64,000 nucleotides of DNA, taken from NCBI RefSeq assembly GCF_024868665.1, contig NC_079913.1:2483051-2547050 (forward strand), written 5' to 3'. The notes under the pieces were generated by a model. The model was not told where the DNA came from. It saw only the letters and a list, made by a program, of their open reading frames with translations, and searched no databases. Every line of letters begins with the position of its first letter. Position 1 is the first letter of the stretch. Made by a program: the position numbers and the translations under genes. Positions 12,119-25,047 of this stretch are shown here, piece after piece. This stretch comes from Triplophysa rosa. Taxonomy: Eukaryota > Chordata > Actinopteri > Cypriniformes > Nemacheilidae.

Positions 12119-13330
12119 CTGAAAACGAGATAAATGGTTTAGAATAATACTTCATATAATAACAAAAAAAACAATAAAAAAGGCATGTAATGTTTTATTT
12201 TGTAACATGAAGTTGCTAAAGACATCACAAATAAATCTTATAGTCAACATGAAACCCCATGTGCTGATCTATATATAGGCCTGTTCACACATTATACAGT
12301 AAATGTGTGACCTATAAATATCTCCATCTGTTCCCATGATAGAAGAATGTCAGATATTTTACATCGCATGACAGTGGATCGTGGTTTAGTTCACGGATCC
12401 CTTAGTATGTGTGGTACAGAATGTACATATCTTTTTCAGGTCCACAGCAATGCACTTACGCAATTTTATTTTCAGTAAATACTATGATCAAAGTTCTTTC
12501 TGTCACTGATACTAAAGGTCTGTAAATGCACATTGTATACTTTCCTTTCCAATCTACCAGTAAATACAAACATGGTGAAAATAGCGATGGCCATTGGTCT
12601 CGGTCACAGCATGTTAAACTGTGGAGTCACAGTAAAAGCATGTGCAGTGTCAACATTCAGATTGTCAGAAGATAGCAGACTAAAGCCCATCACCAAGGTC
12701 AAAGGTCAATGTGCTTAAAGGGATCAGATTTGCAATGCATACCCGGTATAGCATTTTAACTGTGACCTCTGAAAGACTTGAATGGGAATCACTGTTAAAA
12801 GTTAGAAAACATATCGGACAGCGTTTGTCAATTATTCTGAAGAAAAGTTGCCAGTGACCACTGGTCTGTTCAACAGGAATATTTGTGAACATCATGTATG
12901 TCTGATGTAACCACACGGTCAATATAATAAGATAATGGCTTGACAACAGAGCATTGTGGTGATTTAACCATATAAGCCTTGTTACTGGGTAATCTAATCT
13001 AGTTAACATTTTAACTCTTAGAAACTTTTCAGTTGGGAGACAGGAAATACTTTGTTCTACAGCCTGCTGTATGCGGACACCCCAAAATTTAAAGAATGTG
13101 ATATTCTTTAAGGCAGCTATTGAAAACAGATCTTACCTTGTCCGCAAACAGGGCTTAAACAGCAAATGAATGCAGATCCAGGCAGGGTCTTGAATAAATA
13201 CAGAGGAGGGGCCACTGTAATTTCGGGGCAAATAGGCAACAGCAGAAGCACTGCTGCAACAGATTGCAATCCAGCCCCTCCCACCCCTGTTCACTACACC
13301 CCCACAGCCCCATCCGTTACACCTGATCAC
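12119..13330 (-). other. Region upstream of the bcl2l13 exon
   Basis: I found no BCL2L13 homology (BH domains) on either strand. The stretch 13137-13330 is GC-richer and ends, on the minus strand, in a good donor (ACAAG then GTAAGAT). It could be a non-coding first exon spliced to 12118. Its short open frame resembles nothing I know. Confidence 0.35.
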
Positions 13331-14031
13331 ATGACAAAGTAAAAAAACTCCAGTAGTCCACTCAGCTTTTCTGTTCCATATGAAGATTTGAACAAAAAAG
13401 CTGCTGTCCTACTTTTCAACATTGACTTTGGGTTTTTGTTTGTTTGTTTTCTTTTATATAATAACAATAGAAACGAGAATGTTTGTTTTTTATTTTATTT
13501 AATAATAATAGACAGGAGAATTATTTATTTACCTGTCTTTCCAAATCCAAATATCTTTTAAAACACGCCTCTCAAACATTAAACATAACAAAGGACAAAT
13601 GGAGAATATTTACTTCTCATTTGATTCATCATTTCCACCTGCATATGCTGTAATTTTGAAAAAATTGCAAATTGTTTTTTCTCTTTCTAAATTATTTAAA
13701 TTATTATTAATGTTAATCCGTATCGTAGGTTCGAATAAGCGTGTCACCCTCACCGCAAATAAACAGCGCTGGACGAGGACTGATATCCGATTGGTTCTCG
13801 TAGAGGAAATACGCGTCATGTGACCTCTGCGTCATCGTTGACTGAGAATCAGCTGATCCCGTCTATATTCTCCTGCTCTGTCACGATCGACCTCTTTCAA
13901 TTTATTTTCTGCGTGTTTTTAAATCTTTAGTTTGTTTCAAGCACATTTATAAATCTTCCTGCGACGCAGACCTCTGCCCGTCACGAGCTTTCTTTCTCGG
14001 GGGAGTTTAAAACCGTCTTAAAGCAGCAGTC
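13327..14031. promoter_or_regulatory. Shared promoter region bcl2l13 / atp6v1e1 with two M-box motifs
   Basis: The interval separates the divergent bcl2l13 remnant and atp6v1e1. It holds GTCATGTGAC at 13815-13824, about 210 bp before the atp6v1e1 ATG, and its complement TCACATGAC at 13327-13335. TCATGTGA is the M-box, an E-box variant bound by MiT/TFE factors (MITF, TFEB), which control lysosomal genes including V-ATPase subunits. Binding here is inference. Confidence 0.45.
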
Positions 14032-15859
14032 ATGGCGCTGAGCGATGCCGACGTCCAGAAGCAGGTGAATAACGCGTTTAAATGCATCCCTTTGCTTCAA
14101 CACAGTACTTACAACACCATTAATTCATAAATGATTTGACAATTGCATTATTAGATTAAGGCAGACAGGAGCATTTTGGTGTAATTCAATGAGGATGCTG
14201 TGGCCCTCAAGGTTATTTATTCATTAGACACGCGCTGAAGTCACGAGATCGGTCTATATAATAATAGTGCATTAAGATCAGCAAATATTATAGTACTGCA
14301 TTCTAATTAGTCCATATAAAACTGCTTTGAGATCAGTCTATTTAATTAATTTCATATTTTATATTTAAAAGAGAATGACAAGCTTTTTGTATTAGAATAA
14401 TAGAGAACCAGTCAGACTCTCGGTTTAGTGAAGCCAGCAGTGACCCAACATAACCCACCAATGACCTTTACAGCTGACCAAACGTTTAAACAATAAAATG
14501 GATTTCAGGCTTCATAAAAGCCTTTCTTTCACTGATATTGAATTGTTCTCATATCTCCCCAGATCAAGCACATGATGGCTTTCATTGAGCAGGAGGCCAA
14601 TGAAAAAGCAGAGGAGATTGACGCAAAGGTAACACTGCCACTTTTAAAGTTTCTTTAAAATGTACTGGAAACCTAGTGGGAATCCAGAGTTGATGGCTCT
14701 TCTTGACTCTCTCTGCAGGCAGAAGAAGAGTTCAACATTGAAAAGGGTCGGTTAGTTCAGACCCAGCGTCTGAAGATCATGGAGTATTATGAGAAGAAAG
14801 AAAAACAGATCGAACAGCAGAAGAAAATGTGAGTGTGAATTTCAGATGACCTCACCCTTGCTGTTGAAATTCCATCTTTCCTTAAATTCTGTTTTAATGC
14901 TGTAAAACAGGTTCAGGTCATTTAACTATTAAAGTTTGCTTTCTGTTCACAGTCAAATGTCCAATCTCATGAACCAAGCCAGGTTAAAGGTGCTGAAGGC
15001 CCGTGACGACATGATCTCGGTTAGTTACTGTTGTCATGTATAGCACATCAGTTATTCAAGTAAACGTTGGTAAGACATTTCTGTTGATTTATAAATGTAT
15101 TTTTAGGATTTACTAAATGAGGCACGTCAGCGCCTTGCCAATGTTGCCAGAGATCCTTCCAGATACACGGCTTTGTTAGACGGACTCATCCTGCAGGTAC
15201 ATAAATTAATTTGATAGATTGCGAGCAAATAAGATCATCTGTATCAGACGTTCATGAAGACACTTGATGATATTCCCTTAAAATATATTTTAGGGATTCT
15301 ACCAACTCCTGGAACCCAAGGTGACCATCCGCTGTCGTAAACAGGACATGGGTATAGTGCAGGTCTGTGTGTTCTGTACCAAACAATAGGCTGCAAACAT
15401 GTCTTTAATATGTGGATCTGTTACTAATCGCAAACTTGTCTTTCATTAGGCTGCTGTGCAGAAAAACATCCCGATCTACAAAGCCGCAGTGAAGGACAAT
15501 CTGGAAGTGCGCATTGACAAGGACAACTTCCTCTCTCCTGAAATGTTAGTGTCTCTGGGCTCTCTGCTTGATGAAACACTGAAGAAATTGATTTCTGTCA
15601 CTCATGCCTGTGTTTACGTGTTCCCCTGTGTAGATCTGGTGGTATTGAGATGTACAATGCTGATGGGAAAATCAAGGTGTCCAACACTCTGGAGACTAGA
15701 CTGGATCTTTTGGCACAACAGGTATACGGCAACTCCAAACGTCAGACATGATTTCAAATGTACTGATATGCTGATGTCATTTTCATTATTTTTCAGATGA
15801 TGCCTGAAATCCGAGTTGTCCTGTTTGGCGCAAACCAGAACCGCAAGTTCATGGACTGA
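14032..15859 (+). CDS. atp6v1e1: V-type proton ATPase subunit E1
   Basis: Subunit E forms the peripheral stalks (EG stators) that hold the catalytic A3B3 head of the V-ATPase against rotation, on lysosomes, endosomes and acid-secreting membranes. Nine exons: 14032-14064, 14563-14628, 14719-14828, 14953-15019, 15107-15196, 15294-15362, 15450-15544, 15634-15721 and 15797-15859. They give 226 residues, the normal length of mammalian E1. It begins [11 protein letters not shown], followed by a long charged helix (residues about 10-110). The globular C-terminal domain includes QKNIPIYK and ends [12 protein letters not shown]. All splice phases agree and there is no break. An AATAAA lies near 16661. 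Zebrafish has two such genes (a and b); this sequence alone does not say which. Confidence 0.97.
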
Positions 15860-17146
15860 TTCACAGAAGATGCTTTTGGAACCACGGCTAAATGCCATTA
15901 TTTGATGTTGTACTTTTTATTTTATTCTGATGTTAAAATTTTCCATTCCTGTGTCTCTCGATATTTAAGAAAATATCATGTGTATGTATGTGTGTGTATG
16001 TATGTGTTGATTCAGTATTGCTGTAAAGAGGACCAATCTAATGTTTTGTTTGGCTGCTGAAACTCTGGTCCTGAACATCTCATTGGCTGCAGCTGTAATA
16101 TAACAGTTCTGTTTACAGAAGAGCTTCTGAGCACAGTCTTGTACGGATATAGAAATTCCATTGTTTACTTGTTTCAGTTGAATTTTTTTGTTATCCCTTC
16201 CTGTGGTGCAGAGCATGACCTGTATATCAGAACCATACGTGTGTGTTATCGCTGCAAATACTATATTGATGTGGAAATGTGTATAATGAAAAACATTATC
16301 AATCCCATCTTCTCTCTTGTCCTTATTGTGTGGATGTACACGTAGTGTATGTAGTGAATGGGTAAATGGAAGGTATTTGAGGAATGTTTTATTATATTAT
16401 TATGGGATTGTACAGAGTTGTTCTTCAATGACTCATTTCAGTTCTTGCAGTCGGTCACATGCACTATTGTTAGGACATTCTTGACATGCGCTGAAAAATG
16501 AGGAACTTTACCGATAATTTCAGTAGACATGCAGACACAGCTAAAACATATGTCTCTTGGAGTTGAGGCCAGTAAAAAGGAACAGGAGATACGTGGAAAG
16601 AATTTTGTTATTGGTAAGTGTTTAGCTTCATGACTATTTGGGGTCAATCGTTACATTTTCAATAAATTTTTTAAAAGGTTTCGATTAACACTTGAATAAT
16701 TTTGTAAGTATTTGGTGGTTTGTGATCCAAATGTTTCAAACATCGAAGGGTGGAATATATTATCCTTTATATAGTCTAATGGATTTGGGCATGGTTGGAC
16801 ACACATATATTTCTAAACAAATATTTTCAAAATTTGACTGCTGTGTAAAGAAAGAGCTGTGCAATATGATACAAGACATTTGTTGATTTATTTATAATAC
16901 AGTCTAATTTATTAGTAAAACTTAAGCGATCTTTGTGAAATCATATGCAGTGGCTAACTAAAAATAGATTCTTTCACATCCTATTCACAGAATGACTACA
17001 AAAACCTGATGCTTGACATGACAGAATCTGTAAAGCCACTTTATTATCAACAGAGTAGTCAGATAAAAACACTTTCAAAAGAACTGTAATATTACTCACT
17101 ATCTATCTTCATAGATCCATCTGGTTATCCCTTTAAATCTTCAAGC
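15860..17146. other. atp6v1e1 3' UTR and spacer
   Basis: Contains the atp6v1e1 3' UTR (AATAAA around 16661) and the ada2 promoter. No gene or clear mobile element is seen. Confidence 0.5.
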
Positions 17147-19597
<2,451 letters not shown>

Positions 19598-19817
19598 CCA
19601 AAAGCAGATGAGAGGACTATACAGCAGAAATGAACAACTGTTAAACAATGTAGAAAATCTTTGTTAGTCTAAATTTTTCATTTTGAAATAAATTGTATAT
19701 AAAAAATGCTTAGAATTGACCAACGTGAACAAAGAAAGTATAAATGTACAGACACAAAGACTCCAACTGGACACATCTGCATGCAGTATCACCATGCAAG
19801 CATTGACCTCCTGCATT

Positions 19818-22800
19818 TTAAAAGTCCTGAATAACATACTGTATCTTCCAGTGCTGGCCGCTGCATTCACCAATAAAGAGTTCATACTCTCCATTCTGAT
19901 CAACACTGACCTCCAGACAGCGTTTGGTGTCTCTGTTCTGTATAGCCTGTCCCTGAAAAAATCAGGCGTTATAACCATGGCATTTTTGCTCATAAGTAAA
20001 ACTTTCAAGGTGTCATGATTTGTTTACCTGTTTGAAGTCCCAATATATGTGCTCTTTAAGCTTTTTAGTGCCTGAGCACAACTTCAATGCCGGGACTCTC
20101 CCTGAGCCCGGATCTATGAGACAACGTGTGTGTGTCTGTGTATGAGACTCAAGGGGACCAATAAATATCTCACCACTAGTTGTATATTTAAACACCTGTG
20201 TATGGAGAAACTAAAGTTCATTCAATATTTTTCAATAATACAATCAAGTTGAGAAATATGAAATATAAAAACTGTATTACTTGTGAATATGAGTAATGAC
20301 ATGGATATAAAATGGGAGTGTTTCCATCAAGCGGCCCCTGATCCAAACATAAACTTGTTTGCAGATCATTTTGCACCTGTCCGTGAGAGATAATAAGTCA
20401 GTTTTAGTAAACTGCATTAAATTGCGGTACATTTGATCTCATGTCACTCACCACTCCATAACCAAGTATATCATCTATGAGCTTTAACTGAGGATAGACA
20501 TTTTCCAGATACCATTTAAATGGTTTGCACTTCAGCCTCTCTCTCAATTTCCTTCGCTCGGATACATCTCCAATGTCTATCCCATGGTCCTGTTAGAAAC
20601 AGAGATAGGCTATGGTTCATTTGCATCTGTATTAACAAGTTGTGATTAATTTCAGGGGTCTCAAGAACAACACAGTAACGTTTTGGCAGGCAGGAGAACA
20701 AGGAGTGGATCCAAAAGCAGTATCTAGTGATTTTAATGATAATCCACAGGGCAACATGAGGTCCAAGAGTAACATAAAATCCAGAAAACATGAGCAGGTA
20801 TACAAACGAAACAAGGCACAACATAAAACAAAGATCGACAAAAGACAACTGAACACAAGGGTTATAAATAGCAACAGGGTGTAACAAACAAGGTTGGGTA
20901 AAATACATTTCTTAAGTATTATACAGTACAAGCATGATCCAGTTAATAAAAACAAGGAAATTAAATGAAAGTCATCCTTATGTTTTCTCGCTTTCTGCAT
21001 AAATAAAGATACTCTACGATTCATACCTCTATGGGAAGATTCCAGGCAACGTTTACGTTAGTCTTGTATTCATCCATCCACACTTCTGCCACTCTGAGGG
21101 CATTTCTCTTCATTGTAATGCTAAGGTCAAGCATGTAGGGTTTGTGTGCCCTTTCAATGTGGGCGACTTTAGAGCACGGCACAATCTCTATACTTCCTCC
21201 ACAAAGCCACACCTGTGCCAAACCACACGACAAGTCAAAACAATGACAATGATAATGATAAATAGATTAGACCTACATTAATATTAAGTACAAATGGAAA
21301 TCTACAGACAGCATCTTTAGCATGCTATCAATTATTGCATAAAATAATGTCATATGACCCCCTCACACAATCTCTCATTTAAAACCGCATCATATTTGTA
21401 TAAGTGTTTTACAGTGTAATGTAAGTCGTAGTTTACCCGAATTCCCAATTCAACATTCTCGCCTCCATACACCCGCATCCCTGCATCTAGAGTTCCAATC
21501 TCACCAAAGAACAGACGATCAGCAGCCAGAATGCCCATTACAGATGGACTCCTGGACATCAGAACGCAGTTTTTTATATAGTTACACGCTCAATACAGTA
21601 CAGTGGACGTGAATATTACAACAAATACGCACACTCACTTTCCTGGCCGTGAAGGGTCATTCTGATCATACCACTTCTGTGGGAACGTTTCATACGCGCA
21701 CCAGAGAGCCCAGTCGAAGCCATGAGCGTTTGCAGGATAATTCGTTATTTGCAAATCATCGAAATTCACTTTGTCAAACACGGGGCTCAGGACCACCGTG
21801 CGGTCGGCCTGGATACGAGCAAGCAAAGGCTCTGCCCTATGTAGAAACCAAGCACATTTCATCCACCGCATATTCTTTATGTTTCATATACTGTACATCT
21901 ATGAACCCACAGGGGTGTTTCTATAAAAAACAACAACAATATCTAAAAGGTTGGAGCATAAAGCAAGGTCCACACCATTTGACATGGACTTCAATGTGGG
22001 CATCCAAAATGGCAACTACATCCGCGGAGGCAGCCTTCCATCCTGAGATTCTCGCCTGCGTGAGACCTCTCTGCTCTGAATGTATCACCAGTTTCAACAA
22101 GTTTGGATGCTTCTGGTTAATAGATCTCACAAAATCATTCAGCTGTGTCTTCAGATCTTCTGTAGAGGAAATGAATTACTCAAAATCTTCTTGCTTGAAT
22201 CCTTTTATTACAGGCTACCACTGAAAGAAGCTTTCACAAATACAACTAACAAGCACGCAAATCTAAAACTTTGAAGAGCAATTCCCATCATCATCATCAT
22301 GCAGATTTAAAACAAGTGTGAAGCGTAAAGGCTTGTCTGTTTTGATTTGAAGTGAAACAAACCATTTTGGCTGTGGTCATCCACCAGTATGATCTCTTTC
22401 AGCAGGTGGGCTGGAGTTCTGTTGATGATGCTACAAACAGCTCTTTGAATGACAGACAGAGCCTCATCCAGATAAATCAGAATCACACCGATGGTGGGCA
22501 GATTCTGGGGATATTCACGTTCAACGCATCTACAAAGCAAAGGAAAACACATTTCTATCATTTCCACAAGACGGATATTGAGCTTTATGATACTCATCGA
22601 TTAAACACACCTGTGATCTCGAGTCTCCGGCAGCTCTCTGTCCAGAGGGATCTGATCACTGAGAAAGGCGTTATAGCCATATTTCTGAAAAAGATCTTCA
22701 GCCTTCCTCTGATCTTCTTCAGAAAGTTCCACAGTCCATCGCTGGAACAGACGCGAGTTTGGAAACAGCTTCTTCACCGGTTGCTTCTCTGTTTTCACAT

Positions 22801-23105
22801 TACGGTTTTTCTCTTCTGTAAATATTTTCAATCAAAATATAATAAGTAATTAGTAATTATCAGTAACATGTTTCGCTTTGAGCAAATTCCACGTACATTA
22901 GTAACTCACCCATGGCGTGCACCTGAGCCTCCAGTTTCTCCAGTTTGTTGAGAAGAAGATCATTGTGTAAGGAGAGGTTCTGCTGGGCTTGATAAAGCTG
23001 CTTCTCTTGGGTTTGGAGGTTTCGTTTGACAGAGCTCACATAGAGAAACACTGCAGAGACAGCCAGAGCTGGAAACAAACTCCTCAAACAGCTTATTCTC
23101 ATCAT
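19818..23105 (-). CDS. galnt8: Polypeptide N-acetylgalactosaminyltransferase 8-like, copy A
   Basis: A Golgi type II membrane enzyme of the family that starts mucin-type O-glycosylation by moving GalNAc from UDP-GalNAc to Ser/Thr. Eleven exons: 23105-22910, 22815-22611, 22529-22363, 22159-21976, 21836-21639, 21551-21437, 21212-21027, 20589-20452, 20376-20281, 20195-20028 and 19952-19818; 595 residues. A short cytosolic tail and membrane anchor (residues about 8-24) precede a coiled stem ending EAQVHAMG. The catalytic domain has the metal-binding DxH (D242-A-H244), [10 protein letters not shown], His373 in [11 protein letters not shown] and AEVWMDEYK. The ricin-like lectin domain (about 463-595) has CLDQGP, CLIDPG and GQHW. 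The match is closest to human GALNT8, for which activity is poorly documented. No break is seen. The stop codon lies only 221 bp from the convergent ada2 stop. Confidence 0.93.
20008..22812. repeat. Recent segmental duplication, left copy
   Basis: Covers galnt8 A exons 2-10 with introns. It is almost identical to 34922-37742: the offset is 14,930 bp over most of its length and 14,914 bp at the left end. The exception is a patch near 20354-20435 that differs in both sequence and length. Both copies share an intron insertion (about 20686-20885) that copy B lacks. Confidence 0.9.
20686..20885. mobile_element. Intron insertion shared by galnt8 A and C
   Basis: About 200 bp of A-rich sequence in the intron between exons 7 and 8. 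It is also present at about 35616-35815 in copy C, but copy B has a short intron here. It looks like an interspersed repeat. I cannot name the family, and the boundaries are approximate. Confidence 0.5.
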
Positions 23106-23459
23106 GAACTAAACATTTGTGATGTCGTGAAGCACAGACAGCCTCGTTCTCCAGCAGTGATCTGATAAAGACGTTTTTCCTGTCCGGTAATGATTGTTCT
23201 GCTGTCTGTATGCATAGCTTCTGCGAACAAAAAGCTATATGTATGCAATGTTTGCGAATATTCCTTCATGCCTGGTTGACTCTGTACAAATAAACAAGCC
23301 CTGAGCTACATTTCATTATAGCCTACATGACCTCGTACCTGAACAACGGCGCAGCTTTGATCATACACTTGTTATATTAACAAATTACTCGCATTTAGTC
23401 TTCAGATTGAAATAAGCAATCAAAATGTATTTCAAGGCTAAGCTGGAAACTTTTTTTAG

Positions 23460-23487
23460 ATGATGCCTGAAATCGGAGTTGTTCTGT
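23460..23487 (+). pseudogene. Fragment of atp6v1e1 exon 9
   Basis: ATGATGCCTGAAATC followed by GGAGTTGTTCTG repeats the start of atp6v1e1 exon 9 (15797 onward) with about two mismatches in 28 bases. A T-rich tract and AG precede both, so the splice acceptor seems to be included. Similarity ends soon afterwards. It is too short to be functional. Confidence 0.5.
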
Positions 23488-24680
23488 GTGTGGTGATTGT
23501 GTATTTGTATGTGGCAGTATGGGCAGGAGAGAAACCAGGTGCAGACTACAATGAAATCAAAAGATCTTTATTGATCAAAAGTCTCAGAACTTAACAAAAC
23601 TGAAACTGCGCTAAAACTGAAAAACCCACAACCACAAAGCAAACTGGAACAAAACAATAAATCCATGAGGGGGAAAATGAACACTTAACAATCACCCAAC
23701 ACTAAACACTTGCTTGACTAGACTAGATTTGGTATTGCTCAACGAAACCCACACAATAAATGACCACAACTCAGCACAGGACAGCAAACAAAGGGGGAGA
23801 CACCAAGTAATAACCGCACTGGCAGATGAGGGGCAGGGGGTGCTAATCTGGGCTTTTAAATTAAATAATAATTCATAATAATTCATTTGAAACTTTCACT
23901 CAATCGATTAATCGCGATCAATCGCATCCAGAATAAAAGTTTGTGTTTACATAACATACGTCTGTTTACTGTGCATATTCAATTTGTATTTGTAAACACC
24001 TACACATACAGGTATACATATTTAGAAAATATTTACATGCATTTATTTTTATTTACCAATAATATATAATAAATGTTTGTTATTTTTAATATAGATTTTT
24101 TTTCTTAAAATGTTTTCATAAATACAAAATTAAAATGCACTGCACACATACATACAGTATATTATGTAAACACAAACTTTTATTCTGGATAAATAATAAT
24201 CGTTTGACAGCCCTAAATATAAATGTAAGTTTTTTTTTCTTCAGGAACAGTTAGAGATTGAGTGCCAAGATTAGTACTCAATCCTCCACCTCCTACAAAA
24301 ACCTGGTAGAATAAATTATATTTCTTAAATTTTCAATACCACATTTTTTTTAAATACATTTAGTTTTGAAGTTCTGAGGATGTGCACAATCCTAGTACTC
24401 GGATTCAAGTATATGAGATTGATGAGACGAGGCATGAACTCTACACATGGGCGGTTACATTCAGGTGGGATCGGGCATGTTGTGTCGTATCTGTCACTCC
24501 CCATCTTGGAACTCCCACTTGGAGTTCCCCACCCCTTTTTAAGATATTCAGGTTCTGCTTGAATGTCACATTGATGATCATAAAAATGATGATGGTTTTG
24601 TTTTTACTAAATATATTTTTTAAATATTTATATTTACTATTAAATCACTTGACCTCCTGTGTTTCAAGAGCTCGACCTGA

Positions 24681-24970
24681 TTTTGCCAAGTGGTTGATGT
24701 TCTCAGGGCAACATATTTTGTTGACCTAAGGACAACATTTTTATAAATAAAACCTAAACCCACACCGAACCCCAACCCTAACCATAACTTACCCCTAAAA
24801 CCAGAGGGAAATGATAAGTGAAAAATAATGGTCTAGAAGCACCTAATCCTGGTTGGAAGATTAAACTTAAAATAAACTGTAAACTTATTTCTGAAATCTG
24901 ATTGGTTGATTTAAATGTTGTCCCAGGGTCAACATGATGTTGCCCTAAGGACATCAACCACTTGGCAAAA
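24681..24970. mobile_element. Inverted-repeat element (MITE-like)
   Basis: The left arm TTTTGCCAAGTGGTTGATGT is matched on the opposite strand by the right arm ending CACTTGGCAAAA. The arms are about 35 bp. No coding capacity is visible. Class is unassigned. Confidence 0.7.
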
Positions 24971-25047
24971 ACAGGAGAGCCGTTTCAAAAGTCCTGAACA
25001 ACATGCTGCATCCTCCAGTGCTGGCCGCTGCATTCACCAAGTAAGAG

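Larger units (their letters stand above)
23106..25047. other. Spacer between galnt8 A and B
   Basis: Holds the promoter of copy A near 23110-23350, A/T-rich repeats and a fragment resembling atp6v1e1 exon 9 at 23460. It also has an inverted-repeat element at 24681-24970 with a telomere-like CCCTAA-rich stretch inside. No intact gene is recognised. Confidence 0.5.

Noticed and set aside
12680..13009. 109-codon minus-strand frame
   Set aside because: Non-ATG start, no splice support, no similarity to BCL2L13 or another family.
13133..13330. 65-codon frame as a BCL2L13 Bcl-2-fold exon
   Set aside because: No similarity to BH motifs; at best a non-coding first exon.
21649..22224. 191-codon plus-strand frame (repeated at 36579-37154)
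   Set aside because: It lies antisense over galnt8 exons 4-5, and its duplication simply follows the duplicated block.
22352..22849. 165-codon plus-strand frame (also 37282-37773)
   Set aside because: Antisense to galnt8 exons 2-3; no domain.
24750..24800. CCCTAA-like stretch as an internal telomere (also near 7098-7170)
   Set aside because: Degenerate, short and, at 24750, inside an inverted-repeat element.
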